A stretch of DNA of 34,116 bases from contig CAYPST010000037.1 of NCBI GenBank assembly GCA_964413425.1, forward strand, positions 1 through 34,116, read 5' to 3'. Source of the stretch: DATFLS01 sp964413425. GTDB taxonomy: Bacteria; Fidelibacterota; JAANXI01. The position numbers were made by a program, and so were the translations under genes. The stretch's first letter is position 1; every line of letters begins with the position of its first letter. A model generated the notes under the pieces. It was not told the origin of the DNA, made no database searches, and worked only from the letters and a program-made list of their open reading frames with translations. Below are positions 8,444 through 16,858 of this stretch, piece by piece.

Positions 8444-10723
8444 ATGTATGAATACAGAAGCAATTTTAAACAGAGGGTGATGACATTTATTGCTACCCTG
8501 GCACTCATTGCAAGCTTCCTTATTGCATGTGGTGAGAGGCCGAACCAGATTTCTCAACCCCGGTATCTTACTCCAAATTTGACAATCGAAGAACGAGTAG
8601 TTGATCTCATGAAACGCATGACATTGCAGGAAAAGCTCGGTCAGATGAATCAGTATCGCGGGTTGCATATGATGGGGGCTGCCGAGCGGGAAGAAACAGA
8701 ACGGTTGGTAGCACACGGCCTGATCGGTTCTTTCTTAACCATCGAGGATTACAAGGAAGCGAACCAACTGCAGCGACTGGCAGATTCCTCTCGTTTGCGT
8801 ATTCCCTTGCTCATAGCAGTGGATGCGATTCACGGGCACGGGCAATATTTCGGTGAGCACGGGACTACTATTTTTCCAGCCCCCATTAATATGGCAAGTA
8901 CCCGAAATCCGGAGATGGTGGAAGCTATCGCGGGTATCACCGCAAAGGAAATGAGAGTGACCGGCTATCACTGGAATTTTTCCCCCTACATCGCGATAAC
9001 ACGGGATCCCCGGTGGGGGAGAATTGGTGAAAACTTCGGTGAGGATCCATTGCTTGTTTCAAAGATGGGAACAGCAATGGTTCGTGGCTATCAGGGAGAG
9101 GATATCTCTTTTCCACACAGTGTGTTAGCAAATATGAAAACCTTCGCCGGAGCCGGGCACCCTATCAATGGAAGGAATTTTGCCCATACGGATATGTCTG
9201 AGAGGACCTTACGTGAAGTATACCTCCCCCCGATTAAAGCTGGTATTGAGATCGGGGCATGGACAGTCATGGCCGCCCATCATGATCTGAATGGGATACC
9301 GAACCATGCCAATAAAGCACTCCTTACCGGTGTACTCCGGGAAGAGTGGGGATTTCAAGGGTTCGTGGTGAGTGACTGGAACGACATCGAACGGCTGGCA
9401 GACCTGCATTATGTTGCCCGCAATCAAAAGGAAGCTGTGTATCAAGCAGTCTCAGCAGGTATCGATGTGCACATGCACGGAGGGAATTTCATCGAACCGC
9501 TGGAGGAATTAGTCAATGAAGGCCGGATTTCCCGGGAACGAATCGATAATACGGTCGAAACACTCCTGACCACAAAATTCAGAATGGGACTATTTGAAAA
9601 TCGCTACGTGGATGCAGGAAAAGTCCCACAGGTTTTAGCCGCCCCGGAACACCGGCAACTGGCATTGCAGGCAGCCAGGGAGTCCATTGTCCTGCTCAAG
9701 AATACAGACGGTGTTCTTCCGTTAAACAAAACTATGAGTCGCATACTTATCACCGGTCCCAACGCAGATAGTCATACTGCACCCTTAGGAGATTGGGTGG
9801 CGCCACAACCCGAAGAGAATGTCATCAGCGTTGTCGAAGGAATTCAGGAAATAGTGGAAGATGAAACGGTCATTGAATATTACGATGCAGGCGGCATTTT
9901 CAGCATTACACCGAACAGGATTCAAGAAGCTGCCAGGAGAGCTAGCCGGGCCGACGCAGTGATCATGGTGTTAGGCGGGAATGATTTTCGGTATGATAAT
10001 GATGAAAGAACCGGAGGAGAAAATTTCGCCCGGACCAGTATCGATCTGGCGGGAAATCAGTTACAGCTGGCGAGGGCAATCTATGAGACCGGGAGTCCCG
10101 TGGTTGTGGTGCTGATTAATGGGCGTCCTCTGACCGTTGAATGGATTGCAGAGCATGTTCCCGCCCTGATTGAAGCATGGGAACCAGGCATGGAGGGAGG
10201 GCGCGCTATCGCCGAAGTGTTATTCGGAGTGTATAATCCCGGCGGGAAACTGCCGATTACCATCCCCAGAAGCCTGGGACATAGCCCCCATTGGTATAAT
10301 CATCGGCCATCCATGACTTACCGGCAATACAGACTGGTGGAGAATTCGGAACCATTATACCCATTTGGGTATGGATTGAGTTATACCACGTTTCGATATC
10401 AAAATCTCAATGTACCATCGAAAGTGACAAGAGGAGAACAGGTTCCGGTGAGCGTGGATATCACGAATACCGGGGAGCGGACCGGAGATGAAGTTGTGCA
10501 GGTGTATATCAATGACAAGATCAGCAGTGTGACCACTCCGGTGAAAGAGCTGGCGGCATTTCAAAGAATTTCGATGGAGCGCGGGGAAACAAAACAGGTA
10601 ATTCTCACCATTTCATCAGATCAACTGGGATTATATAACCGACAGATGGAGTATGTAGTCGAACCCGGGGAATTTGAAGTGATGGTGGGAGATCTCCGGA
10701 CCACGTTCCAGGTTGTTGAATAG
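8444..10723 (+). CDS. GH3 beta-glycosidase, predicted lipoprotein
   Basis: The 759-residue exo-beta-glycosidase has an N-terminal lipoprotein signal. A hydrophobic stretch ends in LIAC with C29 as the lipidated residue, so the enzyme is anchored in a membrane facing the periplasm or surface. GH3 domains are in the usual order. The (beta/alpha)8 domain contains DAIHGHGQ, RDPRWGRIGENFGEDP and VVSDW, with D311 as the predicted nucleophile. The alpha/beta sandwich contains ESIVLLKN and GGEN, with E526 as the likely acid/base. A C-terminal Fn3-like domain (PFGYGLSYTTF to the end) closes it. AAAGGA lies 9 nt before the ATG. It is followed at 116 nt by a GH2 gene and probably starts a GH3-GH2-isomerase operon. 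Beta-glucosidase is the commonest activity of this family, but xylosidase or other exo-activities cannot be excluded. Confidence 0.92.
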   Translation: MYEYRSNFKQRVMTFIATLALIASFLIACGERPNQISQPRYLTPNLTIEERVVDLMKRMTLQEKLGQMNQYRGLHMMGAAEREETERLVAHGLIGSFLTIEDYKEANQLQRLADSSRLRIPLLIAVDAIHGHGQYFGEHGTTIFPAPINMASTRNPEMVEAIAGITAKEMRVTGYHWNFSPYIAITRDPRWGRIGENFGEDPLLVSKMGTAMVRGYQGEDISFPHSVLANMKTFAGAGHPINGRNFAHTDMSERTLREVYLPPIKAGIEIGAWTVMAAHHDLNGIPNHANKALLTGVLREEWGFQGFVVSDWNDIERLADLHYVARNQKEAVYQAVSAGIDVHMHGGNFIEPLEELVNEGRISRERIDNTVETLLTTKFRMGLFENRYVDAGKVPQVLAAPEHRQLALQAARESIVLLKNTDGVLPLNKTMSRILITGPNADSHTAPLGDWVAPQPEENVISVVEGIQEIVEDETVIEYYDAGGIFSITPNRIQEAARRASRADAVIMVLGGNDFRYDNDERTGGENFARTSIDLAGNQLQLARAIYETGSPVVVVLINGRPLTVEWIAEHVPALIEAWEPGMEGGRAIAEVLFGVYNPGGKLPITIPRSLGHSPHWYNHRPSMTYRQYRLVENSEPLYPFGYGLSYTTFRYQNLNVPSKVTRGEQVPVSVDITNTGERTGDEVVQVYINDKISSVTTPVKELAAFQRISMERGETKQVILTISSDQLGLYNRQMEYVVEPGEFEVMVGDLRTTFQVVE

Positions 10724-10839
10724 GTTCCGCCTCCTCAGCAGCTCAATGATTGTGGCATACTGTGCCTGGTACGTACAAAAAAGAGTTGTGGAGATTGGTT
10801 TCCATGTAAACAGAACATAAAGCAAAAAAGGAATCCCCA

Positions 10840-13038
10840 ATGATGGACAAAATAGTTCACGTCATCGTTCATACCATTTTACTGGTGGGATTGATAACCG
10901 GAATGATGGTTGAACAGGCATCAGGTGACCGGATAATCCAGTCACTCAATGGCACCTGGGAGATTGAGGAAAGTGGAAAAGCCGATGCGATGCCGGACCA
11001 GTTCGGGCACCAGGTCCAGGTGCCGGGGCTGGTAAAGCTGACCAGTCCTTCATTTCCAAACGCTGGTGAGTTTTATACTCGCGAGTTTGTCATGCGTGGA
11101 CGGGCGCCAGATCATTTGGATACCACGGGAATTCACCAGAAAGCAGGAAGTACCACTCAGCAAAGGAACTACTTCTGGTATCGAACCGGCTTTAAAGCAC
11201 CGCAACGTAAAGACGTGGCGATATTGGAAGTAAAAAAGGCGCAATTCGGATCCGCTGTGTGGGTGAATGGCTCGAAGATCGGGGAACACCATGGTTGTTT
11301 TACCGCCGGTTACTTCGATATCACCGAAGCTGTGAATTGGAATTCTGAGAATACTCTGGTGATTCGGATTGGTGCTCATCCCAACATCCTGCCTGTTTCA
11401 CATCCAACCGGGACGGATTATGAAAAAAGGGAGTGGACTCCAGGAATCTATGATGCGGTTTCAATTGCTTTCAGTAACAATCCAGTGATTAAGACTGTGC
11501 AAGTGGCTCCTCGAATTAACACATCAGAGGTTGTTGTCCAGACCACGGTCAAGAATTATGATAGGAGTTCGCATTCGTTCACACTCAATCAAACGGTCAA
11601 ACCATGGAAGAGCTCCACAGTCGTGGCGACAGGCAAAGCGAGACATGGGAATATCCGACCGGGTGAAGAAAAAACGTTCACCCAGTGGATAACCATACCG
11701 AATGCAAAACTTTGGACTCCGGAATCACCTTCTCTGTATAACCTGGAGACTGCCACTGATGGGGATACGAAATCCACACGGTTTGGTATGCGGGAGTTTC
11801 ATTTTGATACGGAGACCAAGAAAGCATATCTCAATGGAAACATCTATTATATGAGGGGATCGAATATCACCCTGCACCGGTTCTTTGAAGATACACCGGA
11901 AAATGTTCAAAAAGTTTGGGATGAGGACTGGGTGCGGAAATTACTGGCAGAGATCCCTCAGCAATTACACTGGAACAGTTTTCGTTTCTGTATCGGCCCG
12001 GTACCGGATATGTGGCTTGATATTGCCGATGAAACCGGACTGCTGATCCAGAATGAATATTTTATCTGGAATGGGGTTCACGATTTCCGAAACGAATGGA
12101 CGGCAGAAATATTAATCAATGAATATCAGGAATGGATGCGTGATAACTGGAATCATCCCAGTGTGGCAATCTGGGATGCCTGCAATGAAACCTATGCTGA
12201 CCTGCTCGGAGAACAAGTAATTCCAGCAGTTCGGCACCTGGATTTATCCAATCGTCCCTGGGAGAACGGCTATAATATACCGGTTGGTGTGGATGATCCG
12301 GTGGAGGATCACCCCTATCTGCATCCTGACCGGGGCTTTCAGTACTCGGATCTGGAAAGAATGACCGGAAGTATGCGACAATTGACCGGCCTGCGGATGA
12401 CTGCCCACCCCCTGATCGTGAATGAATACGGATGGCTCTGGTTAAATCGGGACGGAACGCCGACCGAGTTGACACATGATGTCTATAATGAATTACTGGG
12501 ACCTGGTGCAACACCGGAACAGCGGTTGGAAATGCAGGCGTATTTGTTGGCTGGCGAAACGGAATATCTCCGGGCCCATCGCAATTACGCCGGAGTCCTC
12601 CATTTTGTATATCTTACAGTGAGTGGATCAGGCGCCTACACAGCAGATCACTTTCAGAATGTGCAGGAACTCAAACTGCATCCGCAATTTAAAAACTATA
12701 TGAAAGAGGCTTTTAAGCCGATCGGTGTCTATCTTAATTTCTGGGATAATAGCATTCAGGTCGGAGAAGAGAAGAACATCTTAGTCTCAATCATTAATGA
12801 TACCTATAGAACAAGTCAGGGCCAATTGATACTGACTCTCCAATCATCCGATGGATCTGTGAAGGAGTTGGGAGAACAGCACTATACGGTACCGGCTTTG
12901 GGACAGCATACGTTTAAATTCAAAATCACTGTTCCGGAGAATACCGGGGACTATCTCCTGAAAGCAGCAGCCCATCACCTGGAAAACGAACAGATGACCG
13001 TAAGTCGTCGAAAGGTATCCATTGTCAACTCCGAATAA
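10840..13038 (+). CDS. GH2 family glycoside hydrolase, secreted (paralogue A)
   Basis: The 732-residue retaining beta-glycosidase has a Sec signal (HTILLVGLITGMMVEQASG). The GH2 architecture is a jelly-roll sugar-binding domain (SLNGTWEIEES, VPGLVKL, NYFWYRTGF), an immunoglobulin-like domain (about 225-320), then the TIM barrel from YMRGSNITLHRFFED. WDACNE gives the predicted acid/base E450 and VNEYGW the predicted nucleophile E529. A final beta-sandwich tail ends the protein. AAAAGGA precedes the ATG. It differs clearly from the two other GH2 proteins here: WDACNE instead of WDAQNE, and a roughly 20-residue insertion near residue 90. It is therefore probably a different specificity and not a recent duplicate. 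Galactosidase, mannosidase or glucuronidase activity cannot be assigned from sequence. Confidence 0.88.
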   Translation: MMDKIVHVIVHTILLVGLITGMMVEQASGDRIIQSLNGTWEIEESGKADAMPDQFGHQVQVPGLVKLTSPSFPNAGEFYTREFVMRGRAPDHLDTTGIHQKAGSTTQQRNYFWYRTGFKAPQRKDVAILEVKKAQFGSAVWVNGSKIGEHHGCFTAGYFDITEAVNWNSENTLVIRIGAHPNILPVSHPTGTDYEKREWTPGIYDAVSIAFSNNPVIKTVQVAPRINTSEVVVQTTVKNYDRSSHSFTLNQTVKPWKSSTVVATGKARHGNIRPGEEKTFTQWITIPNAKLWTPESPSLYNLETATDGDTKSTRFGMREFHFDTETKKAYLNGNIYYMRGSNITLHRFFEDTPENVQKVWDEDWVRKLLAEIPQQLHWNSFRFCIGPVPDMWLDIADETGLLIQNEYFIWNGVHDFRNEWTAEILINEYQEWMRDNWNHPSVAIWDACNETYADLLGEQVIPAVRHLDLSNRPWENGYNIPVGVDDPVEDHPYLHPDRGFQYSDLERMTGSMRQLTGLRMTAHPLIVNEYGWLWLNRDGTPTELTHDVYNELLGPGATPEQRLEMQAYLLAGETEYLRAHRNYAGVLHFVYLTVSGSGAYTADHFQNVQELKLHPQFKNYMKEAFKPIGVYLNFWDNSIQVGEEKNILVSIINDTYRTSQGQLILTLQSSDGSVKELGEQHYTVPALGQHTFKFKITVPENTGDYLLKAAAHHLENEQMTVSRRKVSIVNSE

Positions 13039-13242
13039 GTGAATACAATATATACCTCATATCCATCGATCAGCCTGGTCCGGTGATGACCGGCAGTGAG
13101 AGAAACCGGCCCATCAGCCAGCACCGGGATGTTGTCATGTTTGAAAATGCGCCCAATGATGGAAGGCGTTGAATCTGCTACATCAGTATCCAGATGTGAT
13201 AGAACAGAGAAAAACTGCACAACCAAGTCGGGGAGCTAAATC
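13039..13242. other. Intergenic segment with an unidentified open frame on the minus strand
   Basis: This 204-nt gap separates the GH2 gene from the next isomerase-like gene. On the minus strand a frame stays open from 13226 through the gap and into the end of the GH2 gene. It includes HDNIPVLADGP and RLIDGYEVYIVF, which look protein-like but match no family I recognise. It has no convincing ribosome-binding site. It may be a relic or chance. GGGGAG at its right end is the Shine-Dalgarno of the downstream gene. Confidence 0.25.
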
Positions 13243-14775
13243 ATGCCTCTTGAAAGTCAACCAATCTCCAGACGCAGTTTCCTCCGGAGGTCCGGTGTCA
13301 TCGTTGGCGGAAGCGCATTAGTGGGTCTCGAGCATTTTGCTGCATCCGACCGGGAGAGCACTATCGAGTTTAGTGGTAATCGCCAGGGAAAACCATTAAT
13401 CATAAAACCGGCGCTGATATATCAATTATTTGAAAAGAAGGAAGCAGTGACCTGGCGGGAATGGGGTGGATTGCGGTCGCAGGCAGACGTTGACCGGGAA
13501 ATACGCCGAATTGAGCAGGAATTGAACGACCTGAAAGCCCGGGCCGATTTTCCCATCGATATTCTGCCGCTGATCCCTGTCAATTCCGATCCGGCCGCAA
13601 AAAAGGTCAGTGAATGTCATTGCGATGCAGTGCTGGTTTATGCTGCGGGCTCGGCCGGTGATAGCATTTATAAACAAAACAGGCTGGATATGATTACACA
13701 GGCCGGCCATCACAATATCATATTCCTGCGGCATAAATCCGGGCCAATCTATCTCTGGTATGAAATTGTGCATCCGAAACTACTGCGTGGTGCCACTGAT
13801 GATTTTACTCATGAGCATCTGCAGGTGGAGGACATCGTTATTGACGATTACCGGGAGGTGCTCTGGCGTTTGCGTGCTCTCTACGGGCTGAAAAATATCC
13901 GGGAAACCAAACTGATTGCCATTAACGGAATCGGCGGCTGGGGTGCCGGTGGAGAGGTTGCTCCCGATGTGATAAAAACTATCTGGAATCTGGAGGTTGC
14001 TGAAGTTGAGTTGTCGTGTGTTGAGAAAAAAATGGATAGCAAGTTGAGGGATGGCATTGCCTTGCAAAATGCCCGGAAGGAAATGGACGCCTATCTCGAT
14101 GAGGAGGGCATTCTCTCCGTGCATACCGATAAGCGATTCATCCGGAATGCGTTCCTGCTGAAGGACGTTTTTAGGGAACTTATGAATGCTGAGAATGCCA
14201 TGGGAGTCACTGTGCGAGGGTGTATGAGCATCGGGCCCATTGCCAGAACAACGGCTTGTTTACCGTTCAGTCTCATCAACGATGACGGGTATATGGCATT
14301 TTGTGAATCCGATTTCGTGGTGATCCCTGCAGGAATTCTGTTGTACTATATCGCCGGAAAGCCTGCTTTTCTCAATGATCCCTGTTTGCCCCATAACGGC
14401 ATTACGACCTGTGCGCATTGCTCGGCGCCCCGACGTATGAATGGCAGTGATGCGGAACCAACCCATATTTATACGCATTGTGAATCAGACTACGGGGCAT
14501 CTCCCAAGGTGGAATTTCGGAAAGGACAGGTCGTGACAAATATCATACCCGACTTTAACTCGGTAAAATGGATGGGATGCAGGGGCAGGATAACCGATCA
14601 TCCCTTTTATGCCATCTGCCGTTCCCAGTTCGATTGCGAAATCGAGGGTGATTGGAAACGGCTCCGCTCGGATATGCGGGGATTTCACTGGATGACCTGC
14701 TATGGTGATTATCTTTCCGAGATTGGATATGTTCTAGGAAAGGTGGGCATCGAATGGGAGAATATCTCAGCCTGA
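13243..14775 (+). CDS. Tat-signal FucI/AraA-like sugar isomerase family protein (paralogue 2)
   Basis: The 510-residue protein begins with a twin-arginine signal (SRRSFLRRSGVIVGGSALVG, residues 9-28) and has GGGGAG 7 nt before the ATG. The body follows the FucI/AraA-like layout. An N-terminal alpha/beta part contains DAVLVYAAG. A central NGIGGWGAGG is followed by the C-terminal catalytic-type region. Candidate metal/catalytic residues are E355 and D357 (FCESD), H392 (CAHCSAP) and H412 (YTHCESD), with GFHWMTCYGDY near the end. The E-to-His spacing of 37 residues is nearly the same as in paralogue 1 (38). It is cysteine-rich for an exported protein, including CHC, CAHC and HCESD. It lies 60 nt upstream of paralogue 3, presumably in one operon. 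The reaction is unknown; the Tat signal implies a role in the periplasm. Confidence 0.77.
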   Translation: MPLESQPISRRSFLRRSGVIVGGSALVGLEHFAASDRESTIEFSGNRQGKPLIIKPALIYQLFEKKEAVTWREWGGLRSQADVDREIRRIEQELNDLKARADFPIDILPLIPVNSDPAAKKVSECHCDAVLVYAAGSAGDSIYKQNRLDMITQAGHHNIIFLRHKSGPIYLWYEIVHPKLLRGATDDFTHEHLQVEDIVIDDYREVLWRLRALYGLKNIRETKLIAINGIGGWGAGGEVAPDVIKTIWNLEVAEVELSCVEKKMDSKLRDGIALQNARKEMDAYLDEEGILSVHTDKRFIRNAFLLKDVFRELMNAENAMGVTVRGCMSIGPIARTTACLPFSLINDDGYMAFCESDFVVIPAGILLYYIAGKPAFLNDPCLPHNGITTCAHCSAPRRMNGSDAEPTHIYTHCESDYGASPKVEFRKGQVVTNIIPDFNSVKWMGCRGRITDHPFYAICRSQFDCEIEGDWKRLRSDMRGFHWMTCYGDYLSEIGYVLGKVGIEWENISA

Positions 14776-14835
14776 TACCGGAGATGACAGGCAACCGGTA
14801 TCCATACTTGAAATAAACAAAAGAGAGGTTATATC

Positions 14836-16401
14836 ATGGCACTGGGGCGAAGAGAATTTCTTAGACACAGTCTGTACGCTACTGTTACCGGGTCAGCAGT
14901 CTTAAGAAATTTGTATATGAATCCATGGTCCGGACACCAGAATTATGGGGGTCTTGCGAGTGGTATCCCGAGTCCACATCTGACCCGGCTGGTGATAAAA
15001 CCCGTGATGACAAATAGTTATCATTCCGATGTGTGGGAGGGTCCCTGCCGGTTCCATGTTGCTTCCCCGGAAGAAGAAAAAAGCAGAGCCATGAATGCAT
15101 TTGAATCTTTTAGTAAAAGGGGCAGGAGTAATGCATTTGGTTTTGACGAGGCGAATATGGAAATGATGGATCCGGATCTTCTCCTGTTTCCGATCTCCGA
15201 GGTGGAGGATTTTGAGGTCACTGAAGATCAGTTCCTGAGAATTGACCAGGATCTAACAAGCGCAGACGTTTTATTTATAGCCCCAGGCGGATCTTCCATT
15301 GCAACCTATGAGATTGCCAGACGCTACAATAAACCCGTTATTCTGTCAGGCGGGTTGAGCTGCCGGACAGTGGATATTTCAGCGTATTGCAGGAGTAAAG
15401 GACTGGAAGTGTTTGTCCCGAATTCGCGGGAAGAAACCAATGAATTAATCGGGTTGTTGCGGGCGAGAAAAGTGCTTGAACAGACCAGGATTCTCTATCC
15501 GACTAACCGGGGATGGCCGTCAGTGGCTTCGGTGGCAGGCATAAATGATCCGGCAGACACTCTAAAAAATAAATTCGGTATTGACCTGGTAACCATTTCC
15601 TATGATGCCCTGGCGGAGGAAATGGACCGGATCCGGCACAATAAGACCATACAGCGGGATGCCAGGGCAATGGCTGACATCATGTATAGTAACGCCGAGC
15701 GGACATTCCTGGATAAAAAATATGTGGTCCGGAGCATGGAGTTCTATAACACTACCATTCAACTAATGAAGAGATATGAGTGCAATGCATTTACGATTGA
15801 ATGCTTTGAATTCTGCACGAGTCGGTTGCCCCAGAAGTGGCAGATTACCCCCTGCCTGATTCATACCATGTTCAAGGACCAGGGGACACCCTCGGCTTGC
15901 GAAGGGGATCTGGGAGGGTTGTTATCGATGCATTTGCTCATGTCCATTTCAAAGAAATCATCCCATATGGGTAACATGTTTTTCAGAGAGAACGGTGTCA
16001 TGGAAATCAATCACAGTGTACCCGGTATAAAGATGAAGGGGTACGATCAACCGGGTTTACCGTACCAGTTGGGCAATTTTGTGGAATCGGGTTGGGGAAC
16101 GAAAGCCGTGGTCGATTTTATGCAGAGTGAGCAGAAAGAAGTGACGACTGCCCGGATGAATCCAACAGGAACCGGCCTTCTGGTGTTAAGAGGAAATCTG
16201 GTGGATTCGAAAGGCTGGGACGAGGACTTATTAGGATGTGCGGTCTCCGCCTTCATTGTTGGCCAGGAGAGTGGTGCTGCTAGGGAATTCATGGAAAAAC
16301 AGGCCGATTATGGAAACCACCTTGTGTGGGTATACGGGAATTATGCGGAACAGCTGGAGAAAATCGGTGATTTGATGAACATACAGGTAGATGTTTTGTG
16401 A
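14836..16401 (+). CDS. Tat-signal FucI/AraA-like sugar isomerase family protein (paralogue 3, altered site)
   Basis: The 521-residue product opens with a short twin-arginine signal (GRREFLRHSLYATVTGSAV, residues 4-22); AGAGAGG lies 7 nt before the ATG. The fold is recognisable from FIAPGGSSIATYEIARRY, NAFTIECFEF, SACEGDLGG (E356, D358), INHSVP (H393) and GNHLVWVYGNYAEQL near the end. The E356-to-H393 spacing of 37 residues equals that of paralogue 2. The second conserved His block (SHSESD or THCESD in the other two) is replaced by GNFVESGWG, so one presumed active-site His is missing. It may use another substrate, be a binding protein, or work with paralogue 2 encoded 60 nt upstream. No clear terminator follows. 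Confidence 0.75.
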   Translation: MALGRREFLRHSLYATVTGSAVLRNLYMNPWSGHQNYGGLASGIPSPHLTRLVIKPVMTNSYHSDVWEGPCRFHVASPEEEKSRAMNAFESFSKRGRSNAFGFDEANMEMMDPDLLLFPISEVEDFEVTEDQFLRIDQDLTSADVLFIAPGGSSIATYEIARRYNKPVILSGGLSCRTVDISAYCRSKGLEVFVPNSREETNELIGLLRARKVLEQTRILYPTNRGWPSVASVAGINDPADTLKNKFGIDLVTISYDALAEEMDRIRHNKTIQRDARAMADIMYSNAERTFLDKKYVVRSMEFYNTTIQLMKRYECNAFTIECFEFCTSRLPQKWQITPCLIHTMFKDQGTPSACEGDLGGLLSMHLLMSISKKSSHMGNMFFRENGVMEINHSVPGIKMKGYDQPGLPYQLGNFVESGWGTKAVVDFMQSEQKEVTTARMNPTGTGLLVLRGNLVDSKGWDEDLLGCAVSAFIVGQESGAAREFMEKQADYGNHLVWVYGNYAEQLEKIGDLMNIQVDVL

Positions 16402-16714
16402 AGGAACTGTTCGACTTGATTGATATAGACAGCCATTAATACCGCTTACGAACCAATGCTTTCGTGTGGATGTATTCACAGGCACTGTACTCTGCCGATC
16501 CGGACACTGACTTACAAAGGAATGGCTGGTGTGACAGGCAGAGACGAGAGCGGCTCATGATTGTACCGGCTGTTGTGCAGAATTCTAGGTATCAGAGAAA
16601 TAATATAAACATCAAAATAATAAATTATATATGAACTTATGTTAATTTCCTTTGAAATTTTGGATTCTATTAATTATTCATATAAACAATTTATACTGCA
16701 ATATGAAAAGAGGG

Positions 16715-16743
16715 TTGAATTTTGGTTGTGGTTCTAATAATAT
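16715..16743 (+). promoter_or_regulatory. Candidate sigma70-type promoter for the kinase operon
   Basis: TTGAAT (16715-16720) and TAATAT (16738-16743) are separated by 17 nt in an AT-rich segment, about 110 nt before the kinase start. The -10-like element lies inside the left arm of the inverted repeat at 16736-16767, a typical repressor-operator arrangement. FCB promoters can deviate from this consensus, so this is a prediction by eye. Confidence 0.45.
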
Positions 16744-16767
16744 GTTCAAACATTTGAGCATATTATT
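16736..16767. promoter_or_regulatory. 32-bp inverted repeat, candidate operator
   Basis: The arms AATAATATGTTCAAA and TTTGAGCATATTATT are reverse complements with a single mismatch and a 2-nt centre (CA). There is no T-tract or GC-rich stem, so it looks like a dimeric-regulator binding site and not a terminator. Its core, ATATGTTCAAACAT (16740-16753), recurs in reverse complement within the palindrome at 30775-30790 between the divergent GH3 and GH2 genes. Confidence 0.6.
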
Positions 16768-16828
16768 ACGGGGCAGAGGATGGACAAAATGTATGACAGG
16801 TCAGCGTATTGACTTTCGGAGGTAATGA

Positions 16829-16858
16829 ATGGATAGCACAGGTTGGGGATCCGCATGA
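16829..16858 (+). CDS. Possible 9-residue leader peptide coupled to the kinase gene
   Basis: The best Shine-Dalgarno here (GGAGGT, 16818-16823) is well placed for the ATG at 16829, not for the kinase ATG at 16855, which lies 31 nt beyond it. The tiny frame encodes MDSTGWGSA and its TGA overlaps the kinase ATG (ATGA). This arrangement suggests translational coupling. The peptide itself may have no function. Confidence 0.35.
   Translation: MDSTGWGSA

Larger units (their letters stand above)
16402..16854. other. Intergenic region holding the promoter and operator of the sugar-phosphate operon
   Basis: This 453-nt gap follows the third isomerase-like gene. The left 170 nt show nothing I can identify. 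From about 16600 the sequence becomes very AT-rich and ends in a promoter-like motif, a long inverted repeat and a Shine-Dalgarno, each listed separately. No intrinsic terminator for the upstream operon is visible. Confidence 0.6.
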
